From Bosea beijingensis (GTDB lineage: Bacteria; Pseudomonadota; Alphaproteobacteria; Rhizobiales; Beijerinckiaceae), in assembly GCF_030758975.1 (NCBI RefSeq), contig NZ_CP132359.1:1938811-2002810 (forward strand): a DNA stretch of 64,000 nt. Direction: 5' to 3'. Of this stretch, positions 1 to 8,160 are shown in pieces; the stretch's first letter is position 1, and each line of letters starts with the position of its first letter. The notes under the pieces are model-generated. The model did not search any database and was not told where the DNA came from. It was given only the letters and a program-made list of their open reading frames with translations. The position numbers and the translations under genes were made by a program.

Positions 1-1
1 C

Positions 2-232
2 TTCGTCGAGCCCGGCGCGGAGCTTTTCCGATCCACCAGAGGCCATAACCCGCGCGCTCTGTCGCGGCTCTGGGACATCGCCATGGGTTTCGCCTGTGAG
101 GCCGGGCGGCGGCATCTCGTTGCCGACGATGTCCGAGGCGCCGAGCAGGTGCTGCTCGGCGGCAGGGAGGGCGCGAGGAGGCCGATCGGGTTCATGCAGC
201 CAGCGCCGAGGGGACAAGAAGCCCGGAAGTGA
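2..232 (+). CDS. C-terminal fragment of an ExeA/TniB-like AAA ATPase (cut by window start)
   Basis: An open frame runs from the first bases of the window to a TGA at 230-232, giving 76 residues without an internal stop. The stretch RALSRLWDIAMGFACEAG followed by RRHLVADDVRGAEQVL resembles the helical lid at the end of ExeA/TniB-type ATPases, where a run like RxLxxLxxxALxxAxxxG precedes a conserved helix. Such ATPases partner DDE transposases or secretion systems. The N-terminal Walker motifs lie outside the window, so the assignment rests on the tail alone. A related but decayed tail occurs at 1284-1427. Confidence 0.45.
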   Translation, partial: FVEPGAELFRSTRGHNPRALSRLWDIAMGFACEAGRRHLVADDVRGAEQVLLGGREGARRPIGFMQPAPRGQEARK

Positions 233-427
233 GGTGAGAAAGAGATGCCCGCGAGACCCAACGGTAGCAACGGCCTTCGCCGGATTACCAGCCGACTTGC
301 ACGGAGGGCAGGCTTACCCGCTTTCCGGGCCGTTTCGCGCAATCTCTCTTATCGGATGAACCGTCGCGGCGCGGGACAACTTGCTGTCAGGCCATACCGC
401 GCCGACGATCATTTGAGTCCCTCTGCC

Positions 428-700
428 TCAAGCGACCGAGTCAGCGAGGTCCTTGGCGACCTTGAATTTCACCACCGTCTTGGCAGGAACATCGATCATG
501 GCGCCAGTCGAAGGATTACGCGCCTGACGGGCATCGCGCTTGGCGGATGACAGCTTGCCGACGCCGCTGAGCGTCACATCCCCGCCCGATTTCAGCGTTT
601 TCGCAACAACGCCGGCAAGCGAGGCCAGAACAGCCGAGACGTCGGCTTTGGACTTGGTTACATCGCCGGCAACCGCGGCGATCAGTTCGTTCTTGGTCAT
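428..700 (-). CDS. HU family DNA-binding protein
   Basis: A 90-residue histone-like protein. It begins MTKNELIAAVA and carries the HU/IHF dimerisation helices (about residues 1-40), then the beta arm with the conserved ARNPSTG loop (about residues 60-67), in which the proline intercalates into DNA. HU proteins bend DNA without strong sequence specificity and assist recombination and replication. It follows the MucR-like gene on the same strand with a gap of about 33 bp, so the two may be co-transcribed. Its place on the island suggests an accessory HU paralog, possibly helping excision or integration (inferred). The chromosomal IHF beta gene is at 24547. Confidence 0.9.
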   Translation of the reverse strand: MTKNELIAAVAGDVTKSKADVSAVLASLAGVVAKTLKSGGDVTLSGVGKLSSAKRDARQARNPSTGAMIDVPAKTVVKFKVAKDLADSVA

Positions 701-733
701 CAGATTCTCCAGTTTTAGCTAGAATTTCGGCGA

Positions 734-1171
734 CTAGCTCGCCTTGGCAGGCCTGCTGCGAGCCGGAGCCTTCCGCCGCTGCTGGCCCAGGCCCATCTTC
801 TTGGCCAGTGTCGAACGGGCTTCGGCGTAGGCCGGAGCGACCATGGGATAGTCAGGTGGCAGACCCCAACGTGCGCGATATTCGTCCGGTGTCATGTCGT
901 AGGCGGTGCGCAGGTGGCGTTTCAGCGACTTGAACTTCTTTCCGTCCTCGAGGCAGATGAGAAAGTCGGGGGTAATCGACTTCCTCACCGAGACCGCAGG
1001 CGCCAGCTTCTCCTCGACCACGGGCGCCGACTCGGAACCTAGGCTGGAAATCGCCGCATGCGTGGTGGCGATCAGGCTTGCTAGATCGGCCGCCGGTACA
1101 CTGTTGTTCGAAACGTAAGCCGAAACGATATCGGCAACCAAGCCGATCAGGTTTTCGCTTCCTTCAGCCAT
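734..1171 (-). CDS. MucR/Ros family transcriptional regulator, zinc ligands altered
   Basis: A 145-residue member of the MucR/Ros family, which represses exopolysaccharide, motility and symbiosis or virulence genes in Alphaproteobacteria. The conserved core is at about residues 70-115, with CLEDGKKFKSLKRHLRT followed by a WGLPPDYPMVAP segment. Ros itself uses Cys-x2-Cys and two histidines to bind zinc. Here the second cysteine is Asp and the distal histidine pair reads Ala-Tyr, so only the Cys and one His remain. Zinc-free members of the family are known. The tail is Arg/Lys rich. It lies upstream of the HU gene on the same strand and probably regulates island or host genes (inferred). Confidence 0.88.
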   Translation of the reverse strand: MAEGSENLIGLVADIVSAYVSNNSVPAADLASLIATTHAAISSLGSESAPVVEEKLAPAVSVRKSITPDFLICLEDGKKFKSLKRHLRTAYDMTPDEYRARWGLPPDYPMVAPAYAEARSTLAKKMGLGQQRRKAPARSRPAKAS

Positions 1172-1283
1172 CTGTTCTCCTGCGTACTATATCCGCGATC
1201 GACGTTCGTCCGCCTTTCGGACCGAAAGGCCGCCTGAATCGCGGTACAAAGCTACCCTTCAACGCAGTCTATTGCGACGGGAT

Positions 1284-1427
1284 TCGCTGGCGGAGGCTTG
1301 GCATCGGCTTCTCGTCGCGGGCGACGCCCGCAGGTCCGCGCCGCTTCGACTGGCCGGGATGGAAGGCGCGAGGAGGTCGATCGGGTTCCTCCAATGGACG
1401 GTGAAGCGGAAGGAGCATCTGGAGTGA
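1284..1427 (+). pseudogene. Decayed C-terminal remnant of an ExeA/TniB-like ATPase
   Basis: In the frame ending at the TGA at 1425-1427, the translation contains HRLLVAGDARRS and then EGARRSIGFLQ. These match HLVADDVRGAE and EGARRPIGFMQ near the end of the ATPase fragment at 2-232. The DNA is also alike: about 25 bp around 167-191 and 1364-1388 differ at two positions. No start or Walker motifs precede it, so it appears to be a tail-only relic. It leads directly into the gene at 1481. Confidence 0.4.
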
Positions 1428-1480
1428 GGGTTAGGAACGGGAATGCCCCCGGGGAACCCGACACGAAAGAGAGCAAGACC

Positions 1481-2338
1481 ATGACGACCAACGCCACATG
1501 CATCACCCGCTCAGGCCGCCCGATCGGCAGCGCGCTCCTCCCTGACGGCTCGGCCGGAGCCGTGACGCACTGGTATCCGACGCGCTGGCCGCGGGTCGGC
1601 GGCAAGGCTCTGCTGCCTCTGGCCGACGCCGCCTTCACCAATGAGCGCTTTCGCACGGCCTACCAGCCGGGCAAGCTCGTGTTCATCTACGCCGCCGGCT
1701 GCGGTGAAGACCACAGGATGCCGATCATCGCGACCGGGCTGCTCGGCCTTGCTCGCCGACTGAAGATGGCGGTGCACAAGGTCTCTGTCACCGCACAGGT
1801 CAACCTGCGCGATCGCTTCCGCGAGCTCAACGCCGACCGCTATGGCGCGCTCACCGCCAGCGCCGACGGCTATCCGTGCTGCGATCTGGGCTATGACAAT
1901 TGGATGGCGCAGCACATCCTGCCGAAGGGCAAGCCGCTCGCCGGCTCGCCCGTCATGCTCGCCGAGCGCTGCCTGGCGGTCCGGTTGCCCGCCGATCTCG
2001 CGGTTCGTGAGTTCGACAAGCGCCTGCACCATCGCATGCGCAACGCCGCGCTCAATCCCTGGCTCAAGAGCGAGGCCGGTCGAGCACACTGCGACCTGCT
2101 CGGGATCGCGCCTCAGGAGATGATGCGCGCAACCGCGTACGGATTCGGCGAGATGGTGCGTGCCAGCGAGGCGCAGGAGTTCTACTTCTTCCGTCCGAAG
2201 AGCCTCGATGCCGACCGGCTCGTCCGGATCGCCGAGATCATCGTCCACAACCACGTCCTGAACCGGAAGAGCCGGATTACAGCCAGCTGGAAGTCCAGGG
2301 GGCAAGGGTATGGGGGGCGGATGCAGCCGCCCGTGTAA
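1481..2338 (+). CDS. Hypothetical island protein, 285 aa
   Basis: I do not recognise this protein. The frame stays open upstream, but the ATG at 1481 follows a purine-rich GAAAGAGAG stretch, and the sequence before it is the decayed ATPase tail. The product is soluble, without signal peptide or membrane segments. It has a central YPCCDLGYDNWM segment, a basic KRLHHRMRNA helix and a basic C-terminal tail (RKSRITASWKSRGQG). It is convergent with the integrase gene, about 80 bp apart. It is probably a cargo or accessory gene of the island. Confidence 0.6.
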   Translation: MTTNATCITRSGRPIGSALLPDGSAGAVTHWYPTRWPRVGGKALLPLADAAFTNERFRTAYQPGKLVFIYAAGCGEDHRMPIIATGLLGLARRLKMAVHKVSVTAQVNLRDRFRELNADRYGALTASADGYPCCDLGYDNWMAQHILPKGKPLAGSPVMLAERCLAVRLPADLAVREFDKRLHHRMRNAALNPWLKSEAGRAHCDLLGIAPQEMMRATAYGFGEMVRASEAQEFYFFRPKSLDADRLVRIAEIIVHNHVLNRKSRITASWKSRGQGYGGRMQPPV

Positions 2339-2418
2339 GCGCACCCGATCATCGGCGTCCCCGCGAGCATCGAGGCATCATCGCAGGTCCGCCTGCACTC
2401 TGCGGGGCCTGGGTGGCA

Positions 2419-4215
2419 CTAGGCTTCTCCGTTATCGATCTTGTCAGGCGCGGGCACGGCTGCCGCGTGCGGCTTCACCGTAAGATCGTAACGGGGATAG
2501 CGGTCGATCACCTTTTTCAGGGCCTTCGGGCTCGGTGCATAATAGCCGTCGCTGGCATCCTTCTTCGTGTTGTGACCTGTGATCGCGGTGCTGGAGCGTT
2601 TCGCGATGCCGGCCTCGTCGGCGCGCGTGACGAAGGTATGCCGCCAGCCGTGGTTAGGGCTGAGGTCCGGATCGAGGGGAACCTGTTCTCGAATCCATTC
2701 GGACAGCTCGCTCGCGCGTTGCTCCTGCTGTGTTCGCGTTGCCCCGGCCTTTTGCTCAACGTCGCCGCAGAATAGGAAGCCCGACGGGGCCTTGGCATGG
2801 AAGTCGAGAATTCCCTCGTCGATGAGGGCCGCGTGCAGCGGCACGCGCCGCGCGATGTCGACCTTGGTCCGCGGGAAGTTGATCAGCCAGATGCCTCCCT
2901 CCTGCTGGATATCCTCCTTTTTGACCCAGCAGACCTCCTGAATCCGGCAGCCGGTGTAGGCGCAGAGCCAGGCGCCCCAGCGTCGGGATGCCGCGGCACG
3001 GGGCATCTTTGGATTGGGTCGCGCATGGCGTGCCGCAAGCAGGATCGCCGCGATTTCGCTATCCCGGAAGGCTTTTTCCCGCTTGGTAGTCCGCTTTTCT
3101 TCTTCGAGCTTGACGCCCTTGGCGGGATTGGAAGCTAGGAGACGGCCCGCCGGGTAGGTCGTCGCCCAACCCAGCAACGACGAGACCGCGACCAGATCGT
3201 TCTTGTTGATCGTCGCGGCGGGGATCGTTTTTTGACGCTCGATAGCCCAGGCCCAGACATCTTCGTGCGCTAGCAGCCGCACATCTTTCTGACCCCAGAA
3301 GGCGGACAGCGCATCGATAGAGGAGCCGTACCGACGTAGCGTCGATGCGGATCTCGTCTTCGCGTGGGCTTCCTTCCATTTTTCGAACAGACTCAGCACG
3401 GTCAGCACGCCACGCGAATTCGTCGGCGAAAGTTGCGCTGGCTGCTTCGGCCCGTTCCAGGTCGGCAGCCCGGCTCCGAAGGGATCGGTGAAATCGAGGC
3501 TCGTCAGCCGGCGAACGGCCATCTCGCCGAAGGCGTCCGCGACCTGATCCATCACCTCAAGGGTCATGCTGCGGGACGCATCGTCGACAAGAACCTGCTT
3601 GCGGGCAATCTCGTCGTCGACGAGCGCGCCGTAGAGCTGCTCGAGAGCGGCCGCGCGCTTGGCCGGATCGGTCTCGTATTTCACAGCCCAGGCAGCGAGC
3701 GCTTTCGGATCGTACATGTCGATCGCCGCCAAAAGCTCTGCCGTTTTCTCGTCGAAGGGTTTCTCGTCGTAGCTCGTCTCGTCGTCAGTAGCTGCGTCGT
3801 TCGGCTTCCGGGCGAGGTAATGCGCGACACCAGCGTCGAATTCAGTTGTCGTGGTCTCGATGGCGTCGAGGAAGGTGTCGTCGGTATCGAGATCCCGTGC
3901 AGCTTGGCGATAGATGTCTGCGGCGAGTGCCGTCCGCTGGGTGCGCGTCAATGGCGCGGGGCCTCGCGCCAGAGCATCGAAGAAGTGGTTCAGCGCGAAA
4001 GCTGCACTCCGAAACCGCGCCTTGGCTGTCTCGGGATCCTTCGTCCGTAGCGACAGGAACACCTTGTCCGTGATCGTCACGGTTGCATGCCGGTCGGCGA
4101 CGGGGAGGGTGACCGAACGGCCCCGCGCGGTGGCGCGGAGCGCCTTTGGCACCTTCACGTTGAGATAGAACGATCCCGACTTGGTAGCGAAGGGACGAGG
4201 CATTGAAAGAGCCAT
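2419..4215 (-). CDS. Site-specific tyrosine recombinase / integrase
   Basis: A 598-residue integrase that begins MALSMPRPFATKSG; the short N-terminal domain resembles the DUF6538 domain seen on such integrases. The catalytic domain is C-terminal: Arg424 in TGCRIQE, a likely Lys in the FPRTKVD strand, HGWRH with His522 and Arg525, His548 in ITGHN, and the nucleophile Tyr558 or Tyr559. All catalytic positions are present, so the enzyme is probably active. Translation could extend 16 codons upstream, but ATG 4215 or 4203 gives the family's usual start. It sits beside the tRNA-Leu 3' end and reads into the island, so it is the likely integrase of this island. Confidence 0.93.
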   Translation of the reverse strand: MALSMPRPFATKSGSFYLNVKVPKALRATARGRSVTLPVADRHATVTITDKVFLSLRTKDPETAKARFRSAAFALNHFFDALARGPAPLTRTQRTALAADIYRQAARDLDTDDTFLDAIETTTTEFDAGVAHYLARKPNDAATDDETSYDEKPFDEKTAELLAAIDMYDPKALAAWAVKYETDPAKRAAALEQLYGALVDDEIARKQVLVDDASRSMTLEVMDQVADAFGEMAVRRLTSLDFTDPFGAGLPTWNGPKQPAQLSPTNSRGVLTVLSLFEKWKEAHAKTRSASTLRRYGSSIDALSAFWGQKDVRLLAHEDVWAWAIERQKTIPAATINKNDLVAVSSLLGWATTYPAGRLLASNPAKGVKLEEEKRTTKREKAFRDSEIAAILLAARHARPNPKMPRAAASRRWGAWLCAYTGCRIQEVCWVKKEDIQQEGGIWLINFPRTKVDIARRVPLHAALIDEGILDFHAKAPSGFLFCGDVEQKAGATRTQQEQRASELSEWIREQVPLDPDLSPNHGWRHTFVTRADEAGIAKRSSTAITGHNTKKDASDGYYAPSPKALKKVIDRYPRYDLTVKPHAAAVPAPDKIDNGEA

Positions 4216-4270
4216 GGTGTGAAACCGCAGTGTGAAAGCGGATATCAGCCAAACCCTTATCAACGTTTAA

Positions 4271-4296
4271 CTCTTTCTCCTGTTGAGGAAAAAGAG
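4271..4296 (-). terminator. Hairpin directly after tRNA-Leu
   Basis: On the minus strand the tRNA CCA end is followed at once by an 11-bp stem (CTCTTTTTCCT paired with AGGAGAAAGAG, one G-U pair) with a CAAC loop. No clear T-run follows, so termination is uncertain. It may instead mark the island junction or the processing site of the tRNA 3' end. Confidence 0.45.
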
Positions 4297-4383
4297 TGGT
4301 GCCCAGGAGAGGACTCGAACCTCCACGCCCTTGCAGGCGCCAGCACCTGAAGCTGGTGCGTCTACCAATTCCGCCACCTGGGC
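4297..4383 (-). tRNA. tRNA-Leu (anticodon CAG)
   Basis: An 87-nt cloverleaf on the minus strand, with CCA encoded at 4297-4299. The acceptor arms GCCCAGG and CCTGGGC pair perfectly. The anticodon stem CCAGC/GCTGG encloses the loop TTCAGGT, which gives anticodon CAG (reads CUG). A long variable arm follows, and the T arm carries GGTTCGAGTCC; both are as expected for a leucine tRNA. Its 3' end is the probable integration target of the neighbouring recombinase. Confidence 0.96.
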
Positions 4384-4669
4384 AACGGCGGTTCGTTTAC
4401 GGGGGCCGAGTCGTCCTGTCAACGGCCCTGTCGCGGCGAAATGAATTTGTTTTCGCAGCCCTGTGGAAAGCGCTTTTGCGGGCTTGGCGGATTTCGGGTC
4501 GTTTCGGCTCAAAAGCGGCTGATCGCGTCGAACGGGGCTGAATGCCGTGTCGCCGATAGGGCGGAACGCCGCAGCGTCGGGATATCGGAGCGGCCGGCCG
4601 CAAAAGGCATTTCCACTTTGGCGGAACATGATCTAGGAGGGCAGAAGCATTCTAAACGGAGCTTTCGCG
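4384..4669. other. Intergenic region between tRNA-Leu and the NDUFA9-like gene
   Basis: A gap of 286 bp with no convincing gene. It must hold the promoters of the leftward tRNA and of the rightward oxidoreductase gene. I see no repeat or hairpin in it. Confidence 0.5.
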
Positions 4670-5674
4670 ATGGCTTCCCAGGCCCCGGCCCAGCAACTCG
4701 TCACGGTCTTCGGCGGCTCCGGTTTCGTCGGCCGCCATGTCGTGCGTGCGCTCGTCAAGCGCGGCTATCGGGTGCGCGTCGCCGTGCGCCGGCCGGATCT
4801 CGCCAATTTCCTGCAGCCGATCGGCACCGTCGGCCAGATCCATGCGGTGCAGGCCAATCTGCGTTACCCCGCTTCGGTCGCCGCTGCCGTGAAGGGCGCT
4901 GACGCCGTGGTCAATCTCGTCGGCATCATGCAGGAGCAGGGCCGCCAGAGCTTCGCCGCCGTGCAGGCGAACGGCGCGCGCGCCATCGCCCAGGCATGCG
5001 CCGCGGCCGGCATCGCACGGCTGGTCCATGTTTCAGCGCTCGGCGCCTCCGCCGAATCGGCTTCGACCTATGCCCGGTCCAAGGCCGAGGGCGAGGCCGC
5101 GATGTTCGCTTCCGTGCCGGGCGCGGTCGTGCTGCAGCCGTCCGTGATGTTCGGGCCTGAGGACACCTTCTTCAACCGTTTCGCTTCGCTGGCCCGGATG
5201 TTGCCGGTGGTGCCGCTGGTTGGCGATGGCGCGACCAAGTTCCAGCCGGCCTTTGTCGGCGATGTCGCCGAGATCGTCGCCCGCGCCGTGGAGGGCACGG
5301 TTCAGGGCGGTCGCGTCTACGAGCTTGGCGGGCCGGAAGTACAGAGCCTGCGCGAGATCGTCGAGGAAGTCTGCAAGGTGACCGGCCGCAAGCGCCTGCT
5401 CGCGCCGCTGCCGTTCGCGCTGGCGCGGATCATGGGCAGCGTGCTTCAGGTCGTCGATTCCCTGACGCTGGGCCTGATCCCGGACGAACTGGTCATGACG
5501 CGCGATCAGGTCACGCTGCTCGAAAGCGACAACGTCGTCTCGCCGGAGGCCAAGGCCGAGGGCCGCGATTTCGCCGGGCTCGGGCTGGCGCCGACCTCGT
5601 CCGAGGCGGTGATCTCCTCCTATCTCTGGCGTTTCCGCAAGACCGGCCAGTTCGACACGCTCCAGGCCCGCTGA
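4670..5674 (+). CDS. NDUFA9-like NAD(P)-binding oxidoreductase (complex I-associated)
   Basis: A 334-residue protein of the extended short-chain dehydrogenase family, with the N-terminal nucleotide-binding motif VFGGSGFVGRHVV at about residues 13-25. The sequence follows the NDUFA9-like group, whose eukaryotic members are accessory subunits of respiratory complex I; bacterial members are thought to bind NAD(P)H and may act on membrane quinone or lipid metabolism. The YARSKAEGE segment corresponds to the YxxxK region of the family. The start is ATG 4670. The HAD hydrolase gene follows after 20 bp, probably in one operon. Confidence 0.85.
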   Translation: MASQAPAQQLVTVFGGSGFVGRHVVRALVKRGYRVRVAVRRPDLANFLQPIGTVGQIHAVQANLRYPASVAAAVKGADAVVNLVGIMQEQGRQSFAAVQANGARAIAQACAAAGIARLVHVSALGASAESASTYARSKAEGEAAMFASVPGAVVLQPSVMFGPEDTFFNRFASLARMLPVVPLVGDGATKFQPAFVGDVAEIVARAVEGTVQGGRVYELGGPEVQSLREIVEEVCKVTGRKRLLAPLPFALARIMGSVLQVVDSLTLGLIPDELVMTRDQVTLLESDNVVSPEAKAEGRDFAGLGLAPTSSEAVISSYLWRFRKTGQFDTLQAR

Positions 5675-5694
5675 GCGGCCGACGGAGCGCCGGC

Positions 5695-6375
5695 ATGTCG
5701 TTCGACCTCGTCATCTACGATTGCGACGGCACGCTGATCGATACCGAGACGCTCTATGGCGAGGTCAGCCTCGCCATGTGCCATGAGGTCGGGCTCGGCC
5801 ACTGGACGCTCGATCATTATGTCGAGCAGCTCGTCGGCATTCCCTGGGCCGATGGCATCAAGATCATCGAGTCGGCACTGGGTAAGCCTCTCCCCGTCGA
5901 TTTCGAAACGCGCATCGAGGATGCCGTAGCCTTGCGGCTGGAGACCGAATTACGCGCGCTTCCGGGTGTCCGGGAGGCTTTGCTGGCGATGGCGGGGCGT
6001 CGCTGCGTCGCCTCCTCGACCGTGCTCGAGCCTTTGCGCCGGAATCTGGGCCTTGCCGGCCTGATCGACCTGTTCGATCCGCATGTCTTCTCGGCCTCCC
6101 AGGTCGCACGGGGCAAGCCGTCGCCGGACGTCTTCCTGTTCGCGGCGGCGCAGATGGGGGCCGAGGCCGGGCGCTGCCTCGTGCTGGAGGATTCGGTGCC
6201 GGGCGTGCTGGCAGCGAAAGCGGCAGGCATGCAGGTCGTCGGATTCACCGGCGTCGCCCATGACAAGGCGCGCATGCGCGAGCGCCTGCTGGCGGCCGGC
6301 GCGGCGGGCGTTATCGACGATTTCAGGGAATGGCCGGCTGAAGCGGCGCGCCTTGCGGGTCTGCGCGCCGCCTGA
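5695..6375 (+). CDS. HAD superfamily hydrolase (phosphatase-like)
   Basis: A 226-residue haloacid dehalogenase-type hydrolase. Motif I is YDCDGTLIDTE at residues 8-18, with the nucleophilic and acid-base aspartates. Motif II is near SSTV (about 103-106), motif III near GKPSPDVF, and motif IV is LEDSVPGV. A helical cap follows motif I, as in the beta-phosphoglucomutase/phosphoglycolate phosphatase subgroup. The substrate cannot be told from sequence; a small sugar phosphate or phosphoglycolate is likely. It ends about 10 bp before the convergent dehydrogenase gene. Confidence 0.85.
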   Translation: MSFDLVIYDCDGTLIDTETLYGEVSLAMCHEVGLGHWTLDHYVEQLVGIPWADGIKIIESALGKPLPVDFETRIEDAVALRLETELRALPGVREALLAMAGRRCVASSTVLEPLRRNLGLAGLIDLFDPHVFSASQVARGKPSPDVFLFAAAQMGAEAGRCLVLEDSVPGVLAAKAAGMQVVGFTGVAHDKARMRERLLAAGAAGVIDDFREWPAEAARLAGLRAA

Positions 6376-6384
6376 AACCTGCTC

Positions 6385-7380
6385 TCAGAGCATGCTCGGC
6401 AGCACGCGGTCCGGCGGCTTGTGGCCGTCCATGAAGGTCTTGATGTTGACGATTACCTTCTCGCCCATGTCGGCGCGGCCTTCATGCGTGGCCGAGCCCA
6501 TATGCGGGAGCACCACGACCTTGTGCTGGCGGGCGAGCTTGAGCAGGCGCGGATTGACCGCCGGCTCGCTCTCGAACACGTCGAGGCCGGCCCCGGCGAG
6601 CTCGCCGGCTTCCAGCATGCGGGCCAGCGCCGTCTCGTCAACGACCTCGCCACGCGCGGTGTTCACCAGGATCGCGTCCGGCTTCATCAGCTTGAGCCGG
6701 CGCGCCGAGAGCAGGTGATAGGTCGCCGGGGTATGCGGGCAGTTGATCGAGACGATGTCCATCCGCGCCAGCATCTGGTCGAGCGAATCCCAATAGGTCG
6801 CGTCGAGCTGTTCCTCGACGCGTGGATCGACCCGGCGCCGGTTATGGTAGTGGATCGACAGGCCGAAGGCGGCGGCGCGCTTCGCAAGCGCCTGGCCGAT
6901 GCGGCCCATGCCGACGATGCCGAGGCGCTTGCCGGTGATGCGGCGGCCGAGCATCCAGGTCGGCGACCAGCCGGCCCAGTCGTCGTCGGGGATGACGCGG
7001 GCGCCCTCGGCAATGCGGCGGGCGACGGCGAGGATCAGTGCGATCGTCATGTCGGCGGTATCGTCGGTGAGCACGCCCGGCGTGTTGGTCACGGTGATGC
7101 CGCGCTGCACCGCGCTGGCGACGTCGATATTGTCGACGCCGTTGCCGAAATTGGCGATCAGCCGCAACTGGTCGCCGGCCTGCGCGATCACGGCGGCGTC
7201 GATCTTGTCGGTCACGGTGGGGACCAGCACGTCGGCGGTCTTCACCGCCTCGACCAGCGCGGCCTGCGACATCGGCTTGTCGTCGATATTGAGCTGGGCG
7301 TCGAACAATTCGCGCATCCGGGTTTCGACCACGGCGGGCAGTTTGCGCGTCACAACCACCAAGGGCTTCTTCTTCGACAT
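6385..7380 (-). CDS. D-2-hydroxyacid dehydrogenase (glyoxylate/hydroxypyruvate reductase type)
   Basis: A 331-residue member of the D-isomer 2-hydroxyacid dehydrogenase family, which reduces 2-oxoacids such as glyoxylate or hydroxypyruvate with NAD(P)H. The Rossmann motif is GIVGMGRIGQALA. The catalytic Arg lies in NTARGEVVD, the Glu in DVFESEP and the His in LPHMGSAT, so the Arg-Glu-His triad is complete. I chose ATG 7380 over the in-frame GTG three codons upstream, because a GGAGGGG ribosome-binding site lies 8 nt before it. Function in glycolate/glycerate metabolism is inferred from the family. Confidence 0.88.
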   Translation of the reverse strand: MSKKKPLVVVTRKLPAVVETRMRELFDAQLNIDDKPMSQAALVEAVKTADVLVPTVTDKIDAAVIAQAGDQLRLIANFGNGVDNIDVASAVQRGITVTNTPGVLTDDTADMTIALILAVARRIAEGARVIPDDDWAGWSPTWMLGRRITGKRLGIVGMGRIGQALAKRAAAFGLSIHYHNRRRVDPRVEEQLDATYWDSLDQMLARMDIVSINCPHTPATYHLLSARRLKLMKPDAILVNTARGEVVDETALARMLEAGELAGAGLDVFESEPAVNPRLLKLARQHKVVVLPHMGSATHEGRADMGEKVIVNIKTFMDGHKPPDRVLPSML

Positions 7381-7557
7381 GGTGGTCACCCCTCCGTCAT
7401 TGGCCGCATCGGCCTGATATCCTCAACCCGCCATTAACCCTGGCGGTCCAAGAATGGGAATTGTTGCGCGGCACCATATGCGTGTCTAGGCGGCGGCGCG
7501 GCAGATGACAACTTGCCCGTTTGCCGGGGGTGAGCGGATACGAAGGAGAGTGACGCC

Positions 7558-8088
7558 ATGAAGGTCTCGTCTATGTGCTGCCCGGCCCTGGCGGCGCTGG
7601 CCCTCATCGGCTTGCCCGCGATGGCGTCCGCACAGGACATGCAGACCGGGTCGGTCACCGGGTTGCCGGTGCCGCGCTATGTCAGCCTGAAGACGGACCG
7701 CGTGAACCTGCGCGAAGGCCCTTCGAAGGAACACCGCACGCGCTGGGTCTATCAGCGGGCCGGCCTGCCGATGGAGGTCACCGCGGAATTCGAGATCTGG
7801 CGCCGGGTTCGCGATGCAGACGGCACCGAGGGCTGGGTGCTGAACAGCCTGCTGTCCGGGCGCAGGACGGCACTCGTCACGCCTTGGTCGAAGAAGAAGG
7901 ACGAGACGATCCCGATGCGCAATGCCGCGAAGGAAGAGGCTGTGGTTGTCGCGAAGCTGCAGCCCGGCGTCGTCGCCAGCGTCTCGTCCTGCGTAGACGC
8001 ATGGTGTCGCATCAGCGTCGCCGATATTCGTGGCTTCATCCGTCAGGAGCGCCTCTGGGGCGTCTATCCCAACGAGAAGGTCGACTGA
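7558..8088 (+). CDS. Secreted SH3-domain protein
   Basis: A 176-residue exported protein with a cleavable signal peptide of about 25 residues ending in MASAQ. It holds two bacterial SH3-like segments: the first includes SLKTDRVNLREGPS and ends at GWVLNSLLSGRR, the second begins IPMRNAAKEE and ends with GFIRQERLWGVYP. Such domains bind cell-wall peptides or protein partners in the periplasm. Two cysteines (SCVDAWC) could form a disulfide. It stands alone between genes on the opposite strand. Confidence 0.8.
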   Translation: MKVSSMCCPALAALALIGLPAMASAQDMQTGSVTGLPVPRYVSLKTDRVNLREGPSKEHRTRWVYQRAGLPMEVTAEFEIWRRVRDADGTEGWVLNSLLSGRRTALVTPWSKKKDETIPMRNAAKEEAVVVAKLQPGVVASVSSCVDAWCRISVADIRGFIRQERLWGVYPNEKVD

Positions 8089-8160
8089 GCGGCGGTTACG
8101 GCCGCGCCAGCGTCATCACCACCCGGCCGAGCCCGTCGAGGAAGCCGCGCTCCTGCGCCA

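Larger units (their letters stand above)
1..4296. mobile_element. End of a genomic island integrated at tRNA-Leu(CAG)
   Basis: A tyrosine recombinase gene starts about 80 bp from the 3' end of a tRNA-Leu gene. The genes between it and the left window edge are typical of islands: an HU protein, a MucR-like regulator, an unrecognised protein and ATPase fragments. On the other side of the tRNA the content becomes core metabolism. tRNA 3' ends are common targets of such recombinases, so the island probably runs from the tRNA leftwards beyond the window. I found no second copy of the tRNA 3' end inside the window, so the other attachment site is not visible. The island boundary is inferred. Confidence 0.6.

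Noticed and set aside
2404..2424. CCTGGGTGGCAC, weakly like the tRNA-Leu end, as a second attachment site
   Set aside because: Too short and mismatched against the tRNA 3' end; not a credible direct repeat.
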